Below are positions 8,329-15,858 of a DNA stretch of 64,000 bases, in pieces (position 1 is the first letter of the stretch; every line of letters starts with the position of its first letter). The DNA is taken from the NCBI GenBank assembly GCA_900114885.1, contig FOUN01000006.1, positions 124,001 through 188,000 of the forward strand, written 5' to 3'. The notes below the pieces were generated by a model. That model did not search any database, was not told where the DNA came from, and worked only from the letters and a program-made list of their open reading frames with translations. The position numbers were made by a program, and so were the translations under genes. Source of the stretch: Psychrobacillus psychrodurans. GTDB lineage: Bacteria > Bacillota > Bacilli > Bacillales_A > Planococcaceae.

Positions 8329-9196
8329 GGTGTATTCCTCCTTTCAAATGATACATGATATCTTCCAGAGAGGCACGATCAATGGCAACTGAGTTTCCAA
8401 AGATATTTTGCACTGCTTTAGTATTGTCCGTTAATGCTTCAAATCCTGTTGTTGCACGATGAACATGAATAAATGCCTTTTCAGTATCTCTATCCAGAAG
8501 ATCCAATCTTCCTTTAACGATGGCATAGTTCTCAGCAACGTCGTGAATTGACTGATTAAATACTAATTCGCCACTCTGCATAAAAGCTATATAATCTGCG
8601 ATACGATCTAAATCTGTTGTAATATGCGTTGAGAAGAAAATAGTTCGATTTCCATCAATCATTAATTCTTGTAAAATGCCCAACAGTTCTCGTCTAAAAA
8701 TGGGGTCTAAACCTGCTGTTGGCTCGTCCATAATGATTAGTTCTGCATGATGTGATAGTGCTATCGCCAATGACGCCTTCATTTGCATCCCTTTTGAGAA
8801 AGTTTTTATTGCTTTATTAAGTGGTAATTCGAATTTTTCGATATATTGATAAAATACTTTATCATCCCAGTGTTTGTATGCTGGTGCTACAATCCGCTTT
8901 ATATCTTTCATGTTTAGCCCTTCAAAAAACACATTGCCATCATACACAAATCCAATGCGTTCCTTAATCGCCTTCTCATGTTTCTTGTAATCCAACCCGA
9001 AAAGCTTAATTTCCCCAACATCTGGTCTTAAGAGATTCATCATCATTTTTATCGATGTCGATTTACCAGCACCATTTGCTCCAATGAATCCCGTTACAAA
9101 GCCTTGCTTCACTTGTAAATCAATATTTTTTACCGAAAAATCTTTAAACTTTTTCGTTACATTTGTAAATTCAACCACATTCTCCATTCCATTCAC
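8321..9196 (-). CDS. ABC transporter ATP-binding protein
   Basis: This protein of about 288-291 aa has Walker A GANGAGKST near residue 40, the signature-like FSKGMQMKAS, Walker B LIIMDEPTAGLDP and a switch-histidine region (FFSTH). The domain is followed by a roughly 70-residue C-terminal tail typical of ABC-2 exporters. The frame opens at a GTG overlapping the GntR stop; ATG 9187, three codons in and 8 nt after GAGGGG, is the better start. It is translationally coupled to both neighbours and energises the 201-aa permease. Confidence 0.9.
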   Translation of the reverse strand: MNGMENVVEFTNVTKKFKDFSVKNIDLQVKQGFVTGFIGANGAGKSTSIKMMMNLLRPDVGEIKLFGLDYKKHEKAIKERIGFVYDGNVFFEGLNMKDIKRIVAPAYKHWDDKVFYQYIEKFELPLNKAIKTFSKGMQMKASLAIALSHHAELIIMDEPTAGLDPIFRRELLGILQELMIDGNRTIFFSTHITTDLDRIADYIAFMQSGELVFNQSIHDVAENYAIVKGRLDLLDRDTEKAFIHVHRATTGFEALTDNTKAVQNIFGNSVAIDRASLEDIMYHLKGGIHHV

Positions 9197-9564
9197 CCCT
9201 CATATAAAATCTTTAATAAGTCCTGCAGCTCATCAAGTGACAGTCCAATTTCTCTGCTATTTGTTATGACTGCACTGAGTTGCTCCTCAATGACCTTCAG
9301 CTTCTTCTCTCTTATAACCTCTAGATTTTGCTCCGCAACAAAAGACCCTTTTCCGACAATGGAATATATAAAGCCCGCCTTCTCCAATTCCTCATAGGCA
9401 CGCTTCGTCGTTATAACGCTAATTTGAAGTTCCTTTGCGAGGTTACGCATAGAAGGTATTGTTGCACCCTCCTGTAGTTCACCTGCTAAAATAAGCGATT
9501 TAATTTGACTGGTAATTTGTTCATAAATCGGTTCCTTTGAACTGTTGGAAATAATTATTTGCAT
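9193..9564 (-). CDS. GntR family regulator, YtrA subgroup
   Basis: This 123-aa protein has an N-terminal winged helix (EPIYEQITSQIKSLILAGEL...SMRNLAKELQISVITTKRAYEEL, residues about 10-75) and only a short helical tail. That is the YtrA-type architecture that accompanies ABC exporters. It starts at ATG 9564 with AAGAGG about 8 nt upstream and is the first gene of the operon, so autoregulation is expected. TAATAACGT (9640-9648) and its inverse ACGTTATTA (9683-9691) lie in the leader and are candidate operator halves. Confidence 0.88.
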   Translation of the reverse strand: MQIIISNSSKEPIYEQITSQIKSLILAGELQEGATIPSMRNLAKELQISVITTKRAYEELEKAGFIYSIVGKGSFVAEQNLEVIREKKLKVIEEQLSAVITNSREIGLSLDELQDLLKILYEG

Positions 9565-9973
9565 GCCAATACCTCTTCTTTACTTTTTTGAAAACATACT
9601 TTACAAAATGTCCTGTACCTCTTGCTTAAAACAGTATAGTAATAACGTGAATTGTCATCGAAGACCTTGCATATAATCACTTACGTTATTATATAATGTA
9701 TATATACTATATTCACATTATACACACATAACAAACACCCGTGCAACCACTTTATTTGAAATTGCAGAAAATTTTATATTATACAGTTATAAAGCAATAG
9801 AATAGAAACCTGAACAAGCATATTTACAATAAAGTATCAACTATCTAAAAGATGTTATAGTATTCATTTCTAACTATTTGATTGAATTACCACCGTCTGT
9901 TTTGAAATAACAAATAGAAAGAGCTTGTTTTGATAAAAGACTTATCAATACATGCTCTTAAGATTTAAAAGTT
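9565..9973. promoter_or_regulatory. Leader of GntR-ABC operon
   Basis: No gene is seen. A 9-bp inverted pair, TAATAACGT (9640-9648) and ACGTTATTA (9683-9691), and an AT-rich palindromic tract around 9690-9712 probably hold the operon promoter and the GntR operator. The left half, to about 9970, is featureless. Confidence 0.4.
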
Positions 9974-10060
9974 ATGGAACTACGTCAAGATTCTGGACAC
10001 AAAAGTATACCGCACAATACGGCAAGATACAAAGCATGGCGTAATCTACTTGAACCTCAC
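9974..10060 (+). pseudogene. Possible integrase C-terminal fragment
   Basis: A short plus-strand frame reads MELRQDSGHKSIPHNTARYK followed by AWRNLLEPH. The LRQDxGHKSI...TARY pattern resembles the C-terminal box of tyrosine recombinases (LGHxSIxTTxxY), with the last Tyr as nucleophile. It is only about 29 residues and is cut by the IS110 remnant, so this is a tentative call. Confidence 0.3.
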
Positions 10061-10610
10061 TTAGTAATAAGATTGGTTGTAGCAGTGAACTTTCCGGATG
10101 AGTGAACACTGGGATCTACTCCTGCAAAGGCAACCAGTTTTTTGGGATGACTAAACCGATCGATTTCACCAATCTCAGAGATGATCGTGGCAGCGATTTT
10201 TTCTCCGACTCCTGGAATCGATTGGACAATCCTGTAATCTTCTAATTCATTTGCCAAGGTCACTATACGAATTTCCAACTCTGAAAGATGTCCTTGTTAC
10301 TGAAAAAGCATTTCAATATACATTTGAAGGTTGATCAAGTGACTGTGATACACCACTTTTTGAAATGGATTTCGAGATGCGGAATCCATTAATTTTTTTG
10401 CCTTTTCCAATGCCCATAGACTAGACCTTCTTGGACAAAACTCCATCACACATTCCGCTAGTACATCTTCTGAAGAAGGATTTCCTCTGACTTCACTCAC
10501 CAGTACCCCTATTCCTCCATGAAGTATCATAGCTTCGCTTGTTATACGAGATCTATGTCCCAACCAGCCTTAAACATGTTTCTACAAGTAAGGGTGGACA
10601 GTTTAGTTCA
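10057..10610 (-). pseudogene. IS110 family transposase, broken
   Basis: Two frames on the minus strand belong to one IS110-type transposase. The piece at 10297-10563 has a central helical region. The piece at 10057-10278 has the transposase_20 helix-hairpin-helix region (SIPGVGEKIAATIISEIGEI, then LVAFAGVDPS and SGKF). They are separated by a stop and frame change near 10280-10297. The N-terminal RuvC-like DEDD domain and the end after ITK are missing, so the element is dead. It interrupts the cassette region. Confidence 0.85.
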
Positions 10611-10677
10611 CGGGATCATAGTCCCATGCACCCGTACGTCCTACCCTGGCTACTGATATATTAAATCCTATAAAAAT

Positions 10678-10710
10678 AAGGTCAACCAGTAAAATAAACT
10701 GGTTAACCTT
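10678..10710 (-). terminator. Terminator after DUF1569 gene
   Basis: A 13-bp stem with one mismatch (10678-10690 with 10698-10710) and a 7-nt loop is followed on the minus strand by TTATTTTTAT. Confidence 0.65.
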
Positions 10711-10720
10711 ATAATACGAA

Positions 10721-10750
10721 GTACCCGTTAGTGAAAAGTCTCCGCTTTGG
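10721..10750 (-). repeat. Cassette-type repeat C4, partial
   Basis: Only the right-hand end of the repeat (TACCCGTTAGTGAAAAG) is recognisable at the 3' side of the DUF1569 gene. The left part is probably lost with the IS110 insertion. Confidence 0.4.
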
Positions 10751-10754
10751 TTTA

Positions 10755-11204
10755 CTAAACACCAAACTGTTTTAAATGATGATCAAGGTGCTTATAAATT
10801 CCTTTTCCCCATTCCTCGGAAGTAAGTTTACCGAAAAAAGGATGTGGATGATTTGTACACTTCTGTGGTCCATTACTTTGAAATGTTATAATTTTTTGTT
10901 TTAGTTTTTTCTTTTCTGTTTCAAATTCTTTTTCATCTACAATCAAAATAGTAGGGATTGTTGACATGTTTTTCGCTAAGGGCTTGTCATTATATAAAAT
11001 TGGTTTCACAAACTTCCCAATTAATATCCCTAACCAACCTCTCGGAGGAAAAGCATTTCCCATTGCAATGTCTTGAAAAGATGAACAATGTGCCAGCATT
11101 TTGGCAACATCCATTTTACCCCACTGCGGTTTTGAATCTCGGGTTAAATTGTCAATTCGGTTTAAAATTTCCTCTGCGTGCGATTGATTAAAAATATCCT
11201 TCAT
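10755..11204 (-). CDS. DUF1569 protein (DinB-like fold)
   Basis: This 149-aa protein matches DUF1569: WGKMDVAKMLAHC near residue 28, then GWLGILIGKFVKP and the C-terminal HPFFGKLTSEEWGKGIYKHL with DHHLKQFGV. Histidines at the MLAHC, HPFF and DHHL positions could bind metal, as in related DinB-like four-helix proteins. Function is unknown. It starts at ATG 11204 with AAAGGGGG 8 nt upstream. It is a stand-alone gene between C4 and C5. Confidence 0.85.
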   Translation of the reverse strand: MKDIFNQSHAEEILNRIDNLTRDSKPQWGKMDVAKMLAHCSSFQDIAMGNAFPPRGWLGILIGKFVKPILYNDKPLAKNMSTIPTILIVDEKEFETEKKKLKQKIITFQSNGPQKCTNHPHPFFGKLTSEEWGKGIYKHLDHHLKQFGV

Positions 11205-11249
11205 CTTTGTGCCCCCTTTGCATATTTATTACCACATGTCCCTAAATGA

Positions 11250-11380
11250 AATTTCAACTAACCTGCCGCTTTAGTTTAAGTGTAACATTTCAAAATGCAT
11301 ATCCGAGAACAACTTAATATTTTGGACATAAAAATAGACCATCGTAATAATTTCTATATTTTTCCAAAGTATCCATTAGC
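11250..11380 (-). repeat. Cassette-type repeat C5, long form
   Basis: The core TTTCAACTAACCTGCCGCTT pairs with TTAGTTTAAG, followed by the same roughly 100-nt extension seen in C3 (GTGTAACATTTCAAAATGC, AATAGACCATCG, ATCCATTAG). Confidence 0.7.
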
Positions 11381-11392
11381 TTAATAAGCCTT

Positions 11393-12187
11393 TTATGTAT
11401 TAGATAGACTTTCATTTTCCAATTCAACTTCCTGATTGCAATACTCAACATAAAGTAATTTCATTGCTTCAATAATTATTTCATCTGCTAATTTCTCTTT
11501 ATATCGATTTGGTAACTCCTTTGCACCCAAAACAAATAATAATGGATTTTTAGAAAACTCACCCATTATCCCAATATCAACTACTACATTATCTAATCCG
11601 CCAGTCATATGATTTAAGAAATGGCTTGGTATTCCTTCTATATCACCTCGTTGCCTAACTAAACCATTAATAACTGGAATCCATAAATCAGGATTAGTTT
11701 TGTATCCTTGATGTATTAATTGTAAAAGTTCTAACATCTCACTCAATTCTCCATTGTTGTCCAAGTCTCTTGGATTTTGAGTAATATTTATGCTTTTAAA
11801 ATATGATTTTATTCTATTCTTAACCCTTTCCCATCCACCACAAAATTGAACAACTCTCTCTGCGACAAAGCTATCGTGACAGGCAATCATAACTTCCACC
11901 GCATCTTGGAGTGCCAAGTTTTCTCTACTTTGAAAGTGAGGATACACTTCGTTGCTATCTTCTTCTGGATTTAAAATTACATCATCAACAATGTCAGTCC
12001 ATTTATAGTGTCTTTCTTCAACCAATTTTGCAATACAAAAGGCAATAGCAATTTTTGCAGCAGAAGCAAGAGGTACTAATAGCTCTTTATTTAATGAAAG
12101 TACTATATCCTGTTTTACTTGAGAATAAATAATAATTCCAACTTCACCCGACTTTAGTTCCTCCAATTTTTCAAGAACTTTCTCCAT
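11393..12187 (-). CDS. Serine hydrolase, class A beta-lactamase-like
   Basis: This protein of about 264 aa has an SxxK motif in PLASAAKIAIAF near residue 43, which is the nucleophile/general-base pair of penicillin-binding enzymes. HDSFVAE downstream could be the SxN-equivalent region. There is no signal peptide or lipobox, unlike secreted beta-lactamases, so a cytosolic esterase or peptidase-like role is as likely as antibiotic resistance. A frame from GTG 12205 exists, but ATG 12187 behind TGGGGTTCGGAA fits better. It is one cassette-like unit between C5 and C6. Confidence 0.7.
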   Translation of the reverse strand: MEKVLEKLEELKSGEVGIIIYSQVKQDIVLSLNKELLVPLASAAKIAIAFCIAKLVEERHYKWTDIVDDVILNPEEDSNEVYPHFQSRENLALQDAVEVMIACHDSFVAERVVQFCGGWERVKNRIKSYFKSINITQNPRDLDNNGELSEMLELLQLIHQGYKTNPDLWIPVINGLVRQRGDIEGIPSHFLNHMTGGLDNVVVDIGIMGEFSKNPLLFVLGAKELPNRYKEKLADEIIIEAMKLLYVEYCNQEVELENESLSNT

Positions 12188-12243
12188 TTCCGAACCCCAC
12201 TTCACAGTATTTTTCTATTCACTTGTTCTCTCTGTAAACTTGT

Positions 12244-12346
12244 CCTTGTTCAACTAAACTGCCCAGTTAGTAAGACAAAAGAGTTCCCTAAGCAAGCAAC
12301 CCTATGATTTTTACTAAAGCACACCGTTAGTTTAAGAATAATTCAC
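12244..12346 (-). repeat. Cassette-type repeat C6
   Basis: The left module TTGTTCAACTAAACTGCC with AGTTAGTAAG is followed by a diverged middle and the right end AAAGCACACCGTTAGTTTAAG at 12316-12336. The GCTTTACT hairpin is not intact. Confidence 0.75.
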
Positions 12347-12465
12347 AACCTAAACCGATTTCTTTAAAAAAGGTCTCTGTTAAATTATATTGTTAATTTC
12401 AGATAACTGTTTATATATGTTAAGATTCGGGATATAACAGCTGATGAAATAAGGGGAGAGAAATA

Positions 12466-12879
12466 TTGGAAGCAAAGAAAAAATTTTTAATAGAACTTCA
12501 CAGTATCATTAAAGAACGTTCAATGATTGGAAATCTAATTAGTAACCCTCCACTAGATTCCGTTTTGGAAGAATTTAATTTAACAGTTACAGAATTAAAT
12601 GCTTTAAAGGCTCAACAATTTACTCCTGAAAGTATTAGTGGCATTGAAAAGATTGTACGTGATAATCTAATGACGACGTTTTTTGAAGTGTTTTGTATAC
12701 TTGATGGAGTTGGCGACCCTAATGAATCATTCTCATTAATGGAACCAGATGAAGTATGGCTTGGGTTAAAGTTAACCGAGGTTGAATACAACGAAGAAGA
12801 GGAAGAAGTAACAGAGTTCTTACACGACGAATTCTTTAGTACATATCAGGAATGGAAAGAATTGCAAAGAAAGAACTAA
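12466..12879 (+). CDS. Unknown acidic protein, reversed in array
   Basis: This 137-aa protein begins at TTG 12466 behind AAGGGGAG. It has no membrane segment or signal. The N-terminal half is helical (LIELHSIIKERSMIGNLI), and the C-terminal half is rich in Glu (NEEEEEVTEFLHDEFF). I do not recognise a family; small acidic proteins of this kind are often immunity or regulatory proteins, but nothing here proves it. It is the only plus-strand intact gene inside the cassette region, between C6 and C7, and lacks its own terminator. Confidence 0.6.
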   Translation: MEAKKKFLIELHSIIKERSMIGNLISNPPLDSVLEEFNLTVTELNALKAQQFTPESISGIEKIVRDNLMTTFFEVFCILDGVGDPNESFSLMEPDEVWLGLKLTEVEYNEEEEEVTEFLHDEFFSTYQEWKELQRKN

Positions 12880-12928
12880 TCTTTTCAAAGAAAACATATG
12901 ACTTTAAAATTTCATAAAAGTTCCAATT

Positions 12929-13016
12929 GTTGTTCAACTAATCTGCTGCTTTAGTTCAATAAGAAAAAAGGCTTTACTCCTTCTTGAAGCAAAGCACACC
13001 ATTAGTTGAAGAAGAA
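12929..13016 (-). repeat. Cassette-type repeat C7, full form
   Basis: One of the most complete copies: TTGTTCAACTAATCTGCTGC with TTAGTTCAATAAG, then a GGCTTTACTCC...GCAAAGC hairpin and ACACCATTAGTTGAAGAAG. Read on the minus strand, the hairpin plus TTTTTTCTT is an intrinsic terminator. Confidence 0.85.
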
Positions 13017-13117
13017 AAATGATGCTTTAATCAATAATCGCTCCCGATTGTGGCAAATGTATTTAATATTTGTTATAGCCATGCTCTGGAAGTAACAGTG
13101 AAAAAGAGATGACATTA

Positions 13118-13393
13118 TTATAAATTTGAACTCCTTGAGATAGCTCCAATAACAGTACCTACCCATGTTCCTACTAAAATAGTAACCGTAAATAAACCCA
13201 GTCCCATACCTTCCCAACCACCCACTCCAATTACGCTATAAATAATTACCCCGATACAAATTAGACTTAATACAGTAGAGGTGGAAAATAAATATTTTCT
13301 TGAAACTTTACGGGATGTAATAAACATCCCAAATGCAAACACAATTCCGCAAAGCAATATAGGAGTCCATCCCTCTAACATCAAAGCATCCAT
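13118..13393 (-). CDS. YesK-like small membrane protein
   Basis: This 91-aa protein has three hydrophobic helices, a short basic loop (SRKVSRKYLF) and the glycine-rich GVGGWEGMGLG before the last helix. The pattern resembles the Bacillus YesK family, whose role is unknown. The ATG at 13393 has a perfect AGGAGG 8 nt upstream. It lies between C7 and C8 with no co-transcribed partner. Confidence 0.7.
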   Translation of the reverse strand: MDALMLEGWTPILLCGIVFAFGMFITSRKVSRKYLFSTSTVLSLICIGVIIYSVIGVGGWEGMGLGLFTVTILVGTWVGTVIGAISRSSNL

Positions 13394-13491
13394 TTAATTA
13401 CCTCCTGTTATGTTTTTCCACAAACTGATCCAATTGTTTTTGTTTAAAAATTTACATATATTAACTTATTCAACGTAATCGCAAAAAAACC

Positions 13492-13569
13492 TTCTTCTTC
13501 AACTAAACTGCCGAGTTAGTACAATAAGAAAAGGCTTTACTCCTTCTTGAAGTAAAGCACACCGTTAGC
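13492..13569 (-). repeat. Cassette-type repeat C8, full form
   Basis: TTCAACTAAACTGCCGAGTT precedes AGTACAATAAG, then the hairpin GGCTTTACTCC...AGTAAAGC and ACACCGTTAG. A second small hairpin (GCAGCA/TGCTGC) follows at about 13576-13597. Confidence 0.85.
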
Positions 13570-13766
13570 CATCCATGCAGCACAAAAAAATGCTGCACCA
13601 CAGAGGATGAAAATGGTTAGGAAGTGTTATATACTGATATTAACCTTAATCCAGTCAACCGTAATCCATAGACTTATTTACGCTCTCCTCTTTTTTTAAC
13701 GATTAAGTAGGGGTCTTCTTAGTATTGTCATTTTTCATTTCTTGAAGAACTAATTTTCATGGGAGT
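13570..13766. other. Intergenic, no gene seen
   Basis: Apart from the GCAGCACAAAAAAATGCTGC hairpin at its left end, I see no gene or signal. It may be a decayed cassette. Confidence 0.4.
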
Positions 13767-13979
13767 TTAAGAAGAATTTTTTCCTTCTTTCTTCTGTTTC
13801 TTCCTGTAAAAAAAACGCCATATATAAAAGATAGTCCAAAACACGAATAAAGGAATATACTGATAGTTTTGTTCACCATAATATATAATTATAATTCCTA
13901 TAATAAGCGTTGGTACAGCCAAATAAAACCACATTCTTACTTCCTTGTTTTTAAAACTTAATTCAAATCGTTCACTCAT
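13767..13979 (-). CDS. Small two-helix membrane protein, unknown
   Basis: About 70 aa from ATG 13979, which follows GGGGTGG; the ATG three codons earlier has no better site. Two hydrophobic helices (WFYLAVPTLIIGIIIIYYG and YIPLFVFWTIFYIWRFF) are followed by a very basic tail (YRKKQKKEGKN), which suggests both termini lie inside the cell. No family is recognised. It is a single gene between C8 and C9. Confidence 0.6.
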   Translation of the reverse strand: MSERFELSFKNKEVRMWFYLAVPTLIIGIIIIYYGEQNYQYIPLFVFWTIFYIWRFFYRKKQKKEGKNSS

Positions 13980-14078
13980 ATACTCCACCCCGTTTATAAC
14001 TTTCTTTTACTACGTTTGAAACAAATTGAGGTTCCTATTTTCGTAATTTTCCTATTTTTATTAAACAAAATCCATTTT

Positions 14079-14165
14079 CTTGTTCAACTAAACTGCTTCT
14101 TTAGTTCAATAAGAAAAAAGGCTTTACGTCCTTCTTAAAGAAAAGCACCCTTGAGTTCAAGAAGA
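14079..14165 (-). repeat. Cassette-type repeat C9, full form
   Basis: TTGTTCAACTAAACTGCTTC with TTAGTTCAATAAG, then GGCTTTACGTCCTTCTTAAAG with AAAAGC and GAGTTCAAGAAG. The minus-strand hairpin plus T-run terminates the gene to its right. Confidence 0.85.
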
Positions 14166-14175
14166 GTAACTTATA

Positions 14176-14433
14176 TTATTTCTTTTTATTAGGATAAATT
14201 AAGTTATTTTCAACAAATATCCTACAGTTAATTTTAAAAAACCCACCCAAAGCTACTTTAATACTTTTTCTATCGTCATTACTTTTTAGTTCACCATTTA
14301 ATACAGCTCTTACAGCAAGTCCAAGATTTTCATCCTGTAATTGTCCGTTTACATATAGTTTTTCACCTGTAAACCAGCTGTTCACCACTTTAATATGGTA
14401 ACCATCGTGCATAACTTCAAATGTTTTTTTCAT
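14176..14433 (-). CDS. Hypothetical 85-aa protein
   Basis: A short soluble protein with a beta-rich look: FEVMHDGYHIKVVNSWFTGE, KLYVNGQLQDENLG and VALGGFFKINCRIFVENNLI. It has an excellent start, ATG 14433 behind AGGAGG. It resembles small conserved Bacillus proteins of unknown function; I cannot name a family. It lies between C9 and C10, and its stop is only 10 nt from C9. Confidence 0.6.
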   Translation of the reverse strand: MKKTFEVMHDGYHIKVVNSWFTGEKLYVNGQLQDENLGLAVRAVLNGELKSNDDRKSIKVALGGFFKINCRIFVENNLIYPNKKK

Positions 14434-14481
14434 ATTGAACTTAACCTCCTAAAAGTATCTTCAAGTAAAAATATTAAATTT

Positions 14482-14530
14482 CCTTGTCAAACTTTCCTGC
14501 TGCGTTAGTAAAAACACACCCTTTGTCTAT
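14482..14530 (-). repeat. Cassette-type repeat C10, degenerate
   Basis: TTGTCAAACTTTCCTGCTGC with GTTAGTAAAAACACACCC. Both arms are worn, and the hairpin is absent. Confidence 0.5.
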
Positions 14531-14579
14531 AATTCTATTAAGTTGGCAATAATCCTTTTAATATTACTATATTAGGGGG

Positions 14580-14880
14580 AATGCAATTGTTACTGTCAAA
14601 AGCATGGTCTTCGTTTGAAGCGGATACACCTTAGTATTTAACTGAGCGGGAGATTGAACACCTTCGTGAGTCCTGTCATTCTGCTATTGAAAAAGCGATA
14701 TTTGAATTCATGTTTTCTACAGGTTGTCGAATTGGAGAAATAGTTTAGTTAGAAAAGAACCATAAATTGGTCCAATCAATCTGCAATCGTGAGAGAGACG
14801 CTTCTTAAAACAATCGTGCCCGATTGTCGAACATATTCAACTATTTGCCCCGTTTGTATAAGAGTGACTGTATCTTTCGA
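14580..14880 (+). pseudogene. Tyrosine recombinase/integrase remnant
   Basis: The plus-strand translation reads MQLLLSKAWSSFEADTP, stop, YLTEREIEHLRESC, then AIFEFMFSTGCRIGEIV, stop, and after a frame change INWSNQSAIVRE. The STGCRIGEI block, with its Arg, is box I of tyrosine recombinases, preceded by the expected helix. NWSNQSAIVR matches the beta-strand that normally precedes the GKGxKER turn. In-frame stops and a frameshift show the gene is dead, and box II (HxxR and Tyr) is lost. It is the only recombinase trace clearly inside the cassette-like region. Confidence 0.75.
14811..14826. repeat. Short palindrome CAATCG-TGCC-CGATTG
   Basis: A perfect 6-bp inverted repeat around TGCC. Related copies are at 13036-13049 (AATCG-CTCC-CGATT) and 15611-15627 (CAATAAGAGCCCGATTG). 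All three lie inside the cassette region, near but outside the C repeats. Confidence 0.5.
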
Positions 14881-14897
14881 AATAATTCCTTAGTAAA

Positions 14898-15512
14898 TTA
14901 ACCGAATTCACATAAACTTGATATTACAAACTCAGGAAGAGTTTTTGTTATATTTTCATAAGTTGAAAAGTACGATTGATTTGAAAGAACATCAATACTG
15001 TTCCCATCGTGACCAATCACAAAAATACTCATATCTACTTTTGGCTCGATGACCATTGTTTTTTGAACATAACCTTTCGATTTTCCTCCCCATTCCCTTT
15101 GTTCAACACTAAAGACATCCTCTTCTGTACTCCAAACAACAGTACTCCCTACGCATCCAAGTGTAATGCAAAAAGGAAAAGTTGTTAAAAGTTGCTCTAT
15201 ATCTTGAATCTTTGCGACAGATACGGACGATTTCTTATCCTCTGTTAAGTAGCGATTTTCAATCTGCGATGTATTTAAAATCTCTTCATACTCATTCTTG
15301 AGGAAGGAATCAATATCCGCATAAAAATAGAGAGGAAATGCTTTAATATTATCCATCCAGCTAGGCACAAAATTATCATCACACTTTGGTAAATAAACCC
15401 CTACTGACAATACATAAGGAAATGTATTATCTACTGCAAATGGAAAATGTCCGTCCTCATCTTGTGTAAACTCACGATATCTATTTGGTAAATATCCAAT
15501 AGAAATATTCAA
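14898..15512 (-). CDS. Unknown soluble protein, 204 aa
   Basis: A TTG-started frame (AAAGAGG 7 nt upstream) encodes a protein without signal peptide or membrane helices. It contains aromatic-rich stretches (FPYVLSVGVYLP, FPLYFYADIDSF) and a beta-rich C-terminal half (GYVQKTMVIEPKVDMSIFVI). I do not recognise the family. It lies between the recombinase remnant and C11. Confidence 0.55.
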   Translation of the reverse strand: MNISIGYLPNRYREFTQDEDGHFPFAVDNTFPYVLSVGVYLPKCDDNFVPSWMDNIKAFPLYFYADIDSFLKNEYEEILNTSQIENRYLTEDKKSSVSVAKIQDIEQLLTTFPFCITLGCVGSTVVWSTEEDVFSVEQREWGGKSKGYVQKTMVIEPKVDMSIFVIGHDGNSIDVLSNQSYFSTYENITKTLPEFVISSLCEFG

Positions 15513-15648
15513 TTTAAAACCTCTTTCTGTCAGTTACTTTAAGTAGAAATCTTCACAATCTCTTCTAAAATGTAACATAGATATCCAACTTTCTTTAAGG
15601 TGTTTTGCGGCAATAAGAGCCCGATTGTTGAACACCAGTTAAACATCA

Positions 15649-15745
15649 CACTTAAACTAACCTGCCGCTTTAGTTCAATAAGAAAAAAAGCTTTACTCCT
15701 TCTTGAAGTAAAGCCCTCGTTAGTTTAAGTGTAACTCTTCACAAA
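15649..15745 (-). repeat. Cassette-type repeat C11, full form
   Basis: TTAAACTAACCTGCCGCTTT with AGTTCAATAAG, the hairpin GCTTTACTCC...AGTAAAGC, then CTCGTTAGTTTAAGTGTAAC, the extension shared with C3, C5 and C13. Confidence 0.85.
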
Positions 15746-15858
15746 GTTACAATATATTTGTGTTAGTTAATAAGCAACTTATGTTTGAAATTTTACGAAG
15801 GTTTAGATACATATAACTTAATAAAGAGAGAAGTAAATACTTCTCTCTTTATTATATA

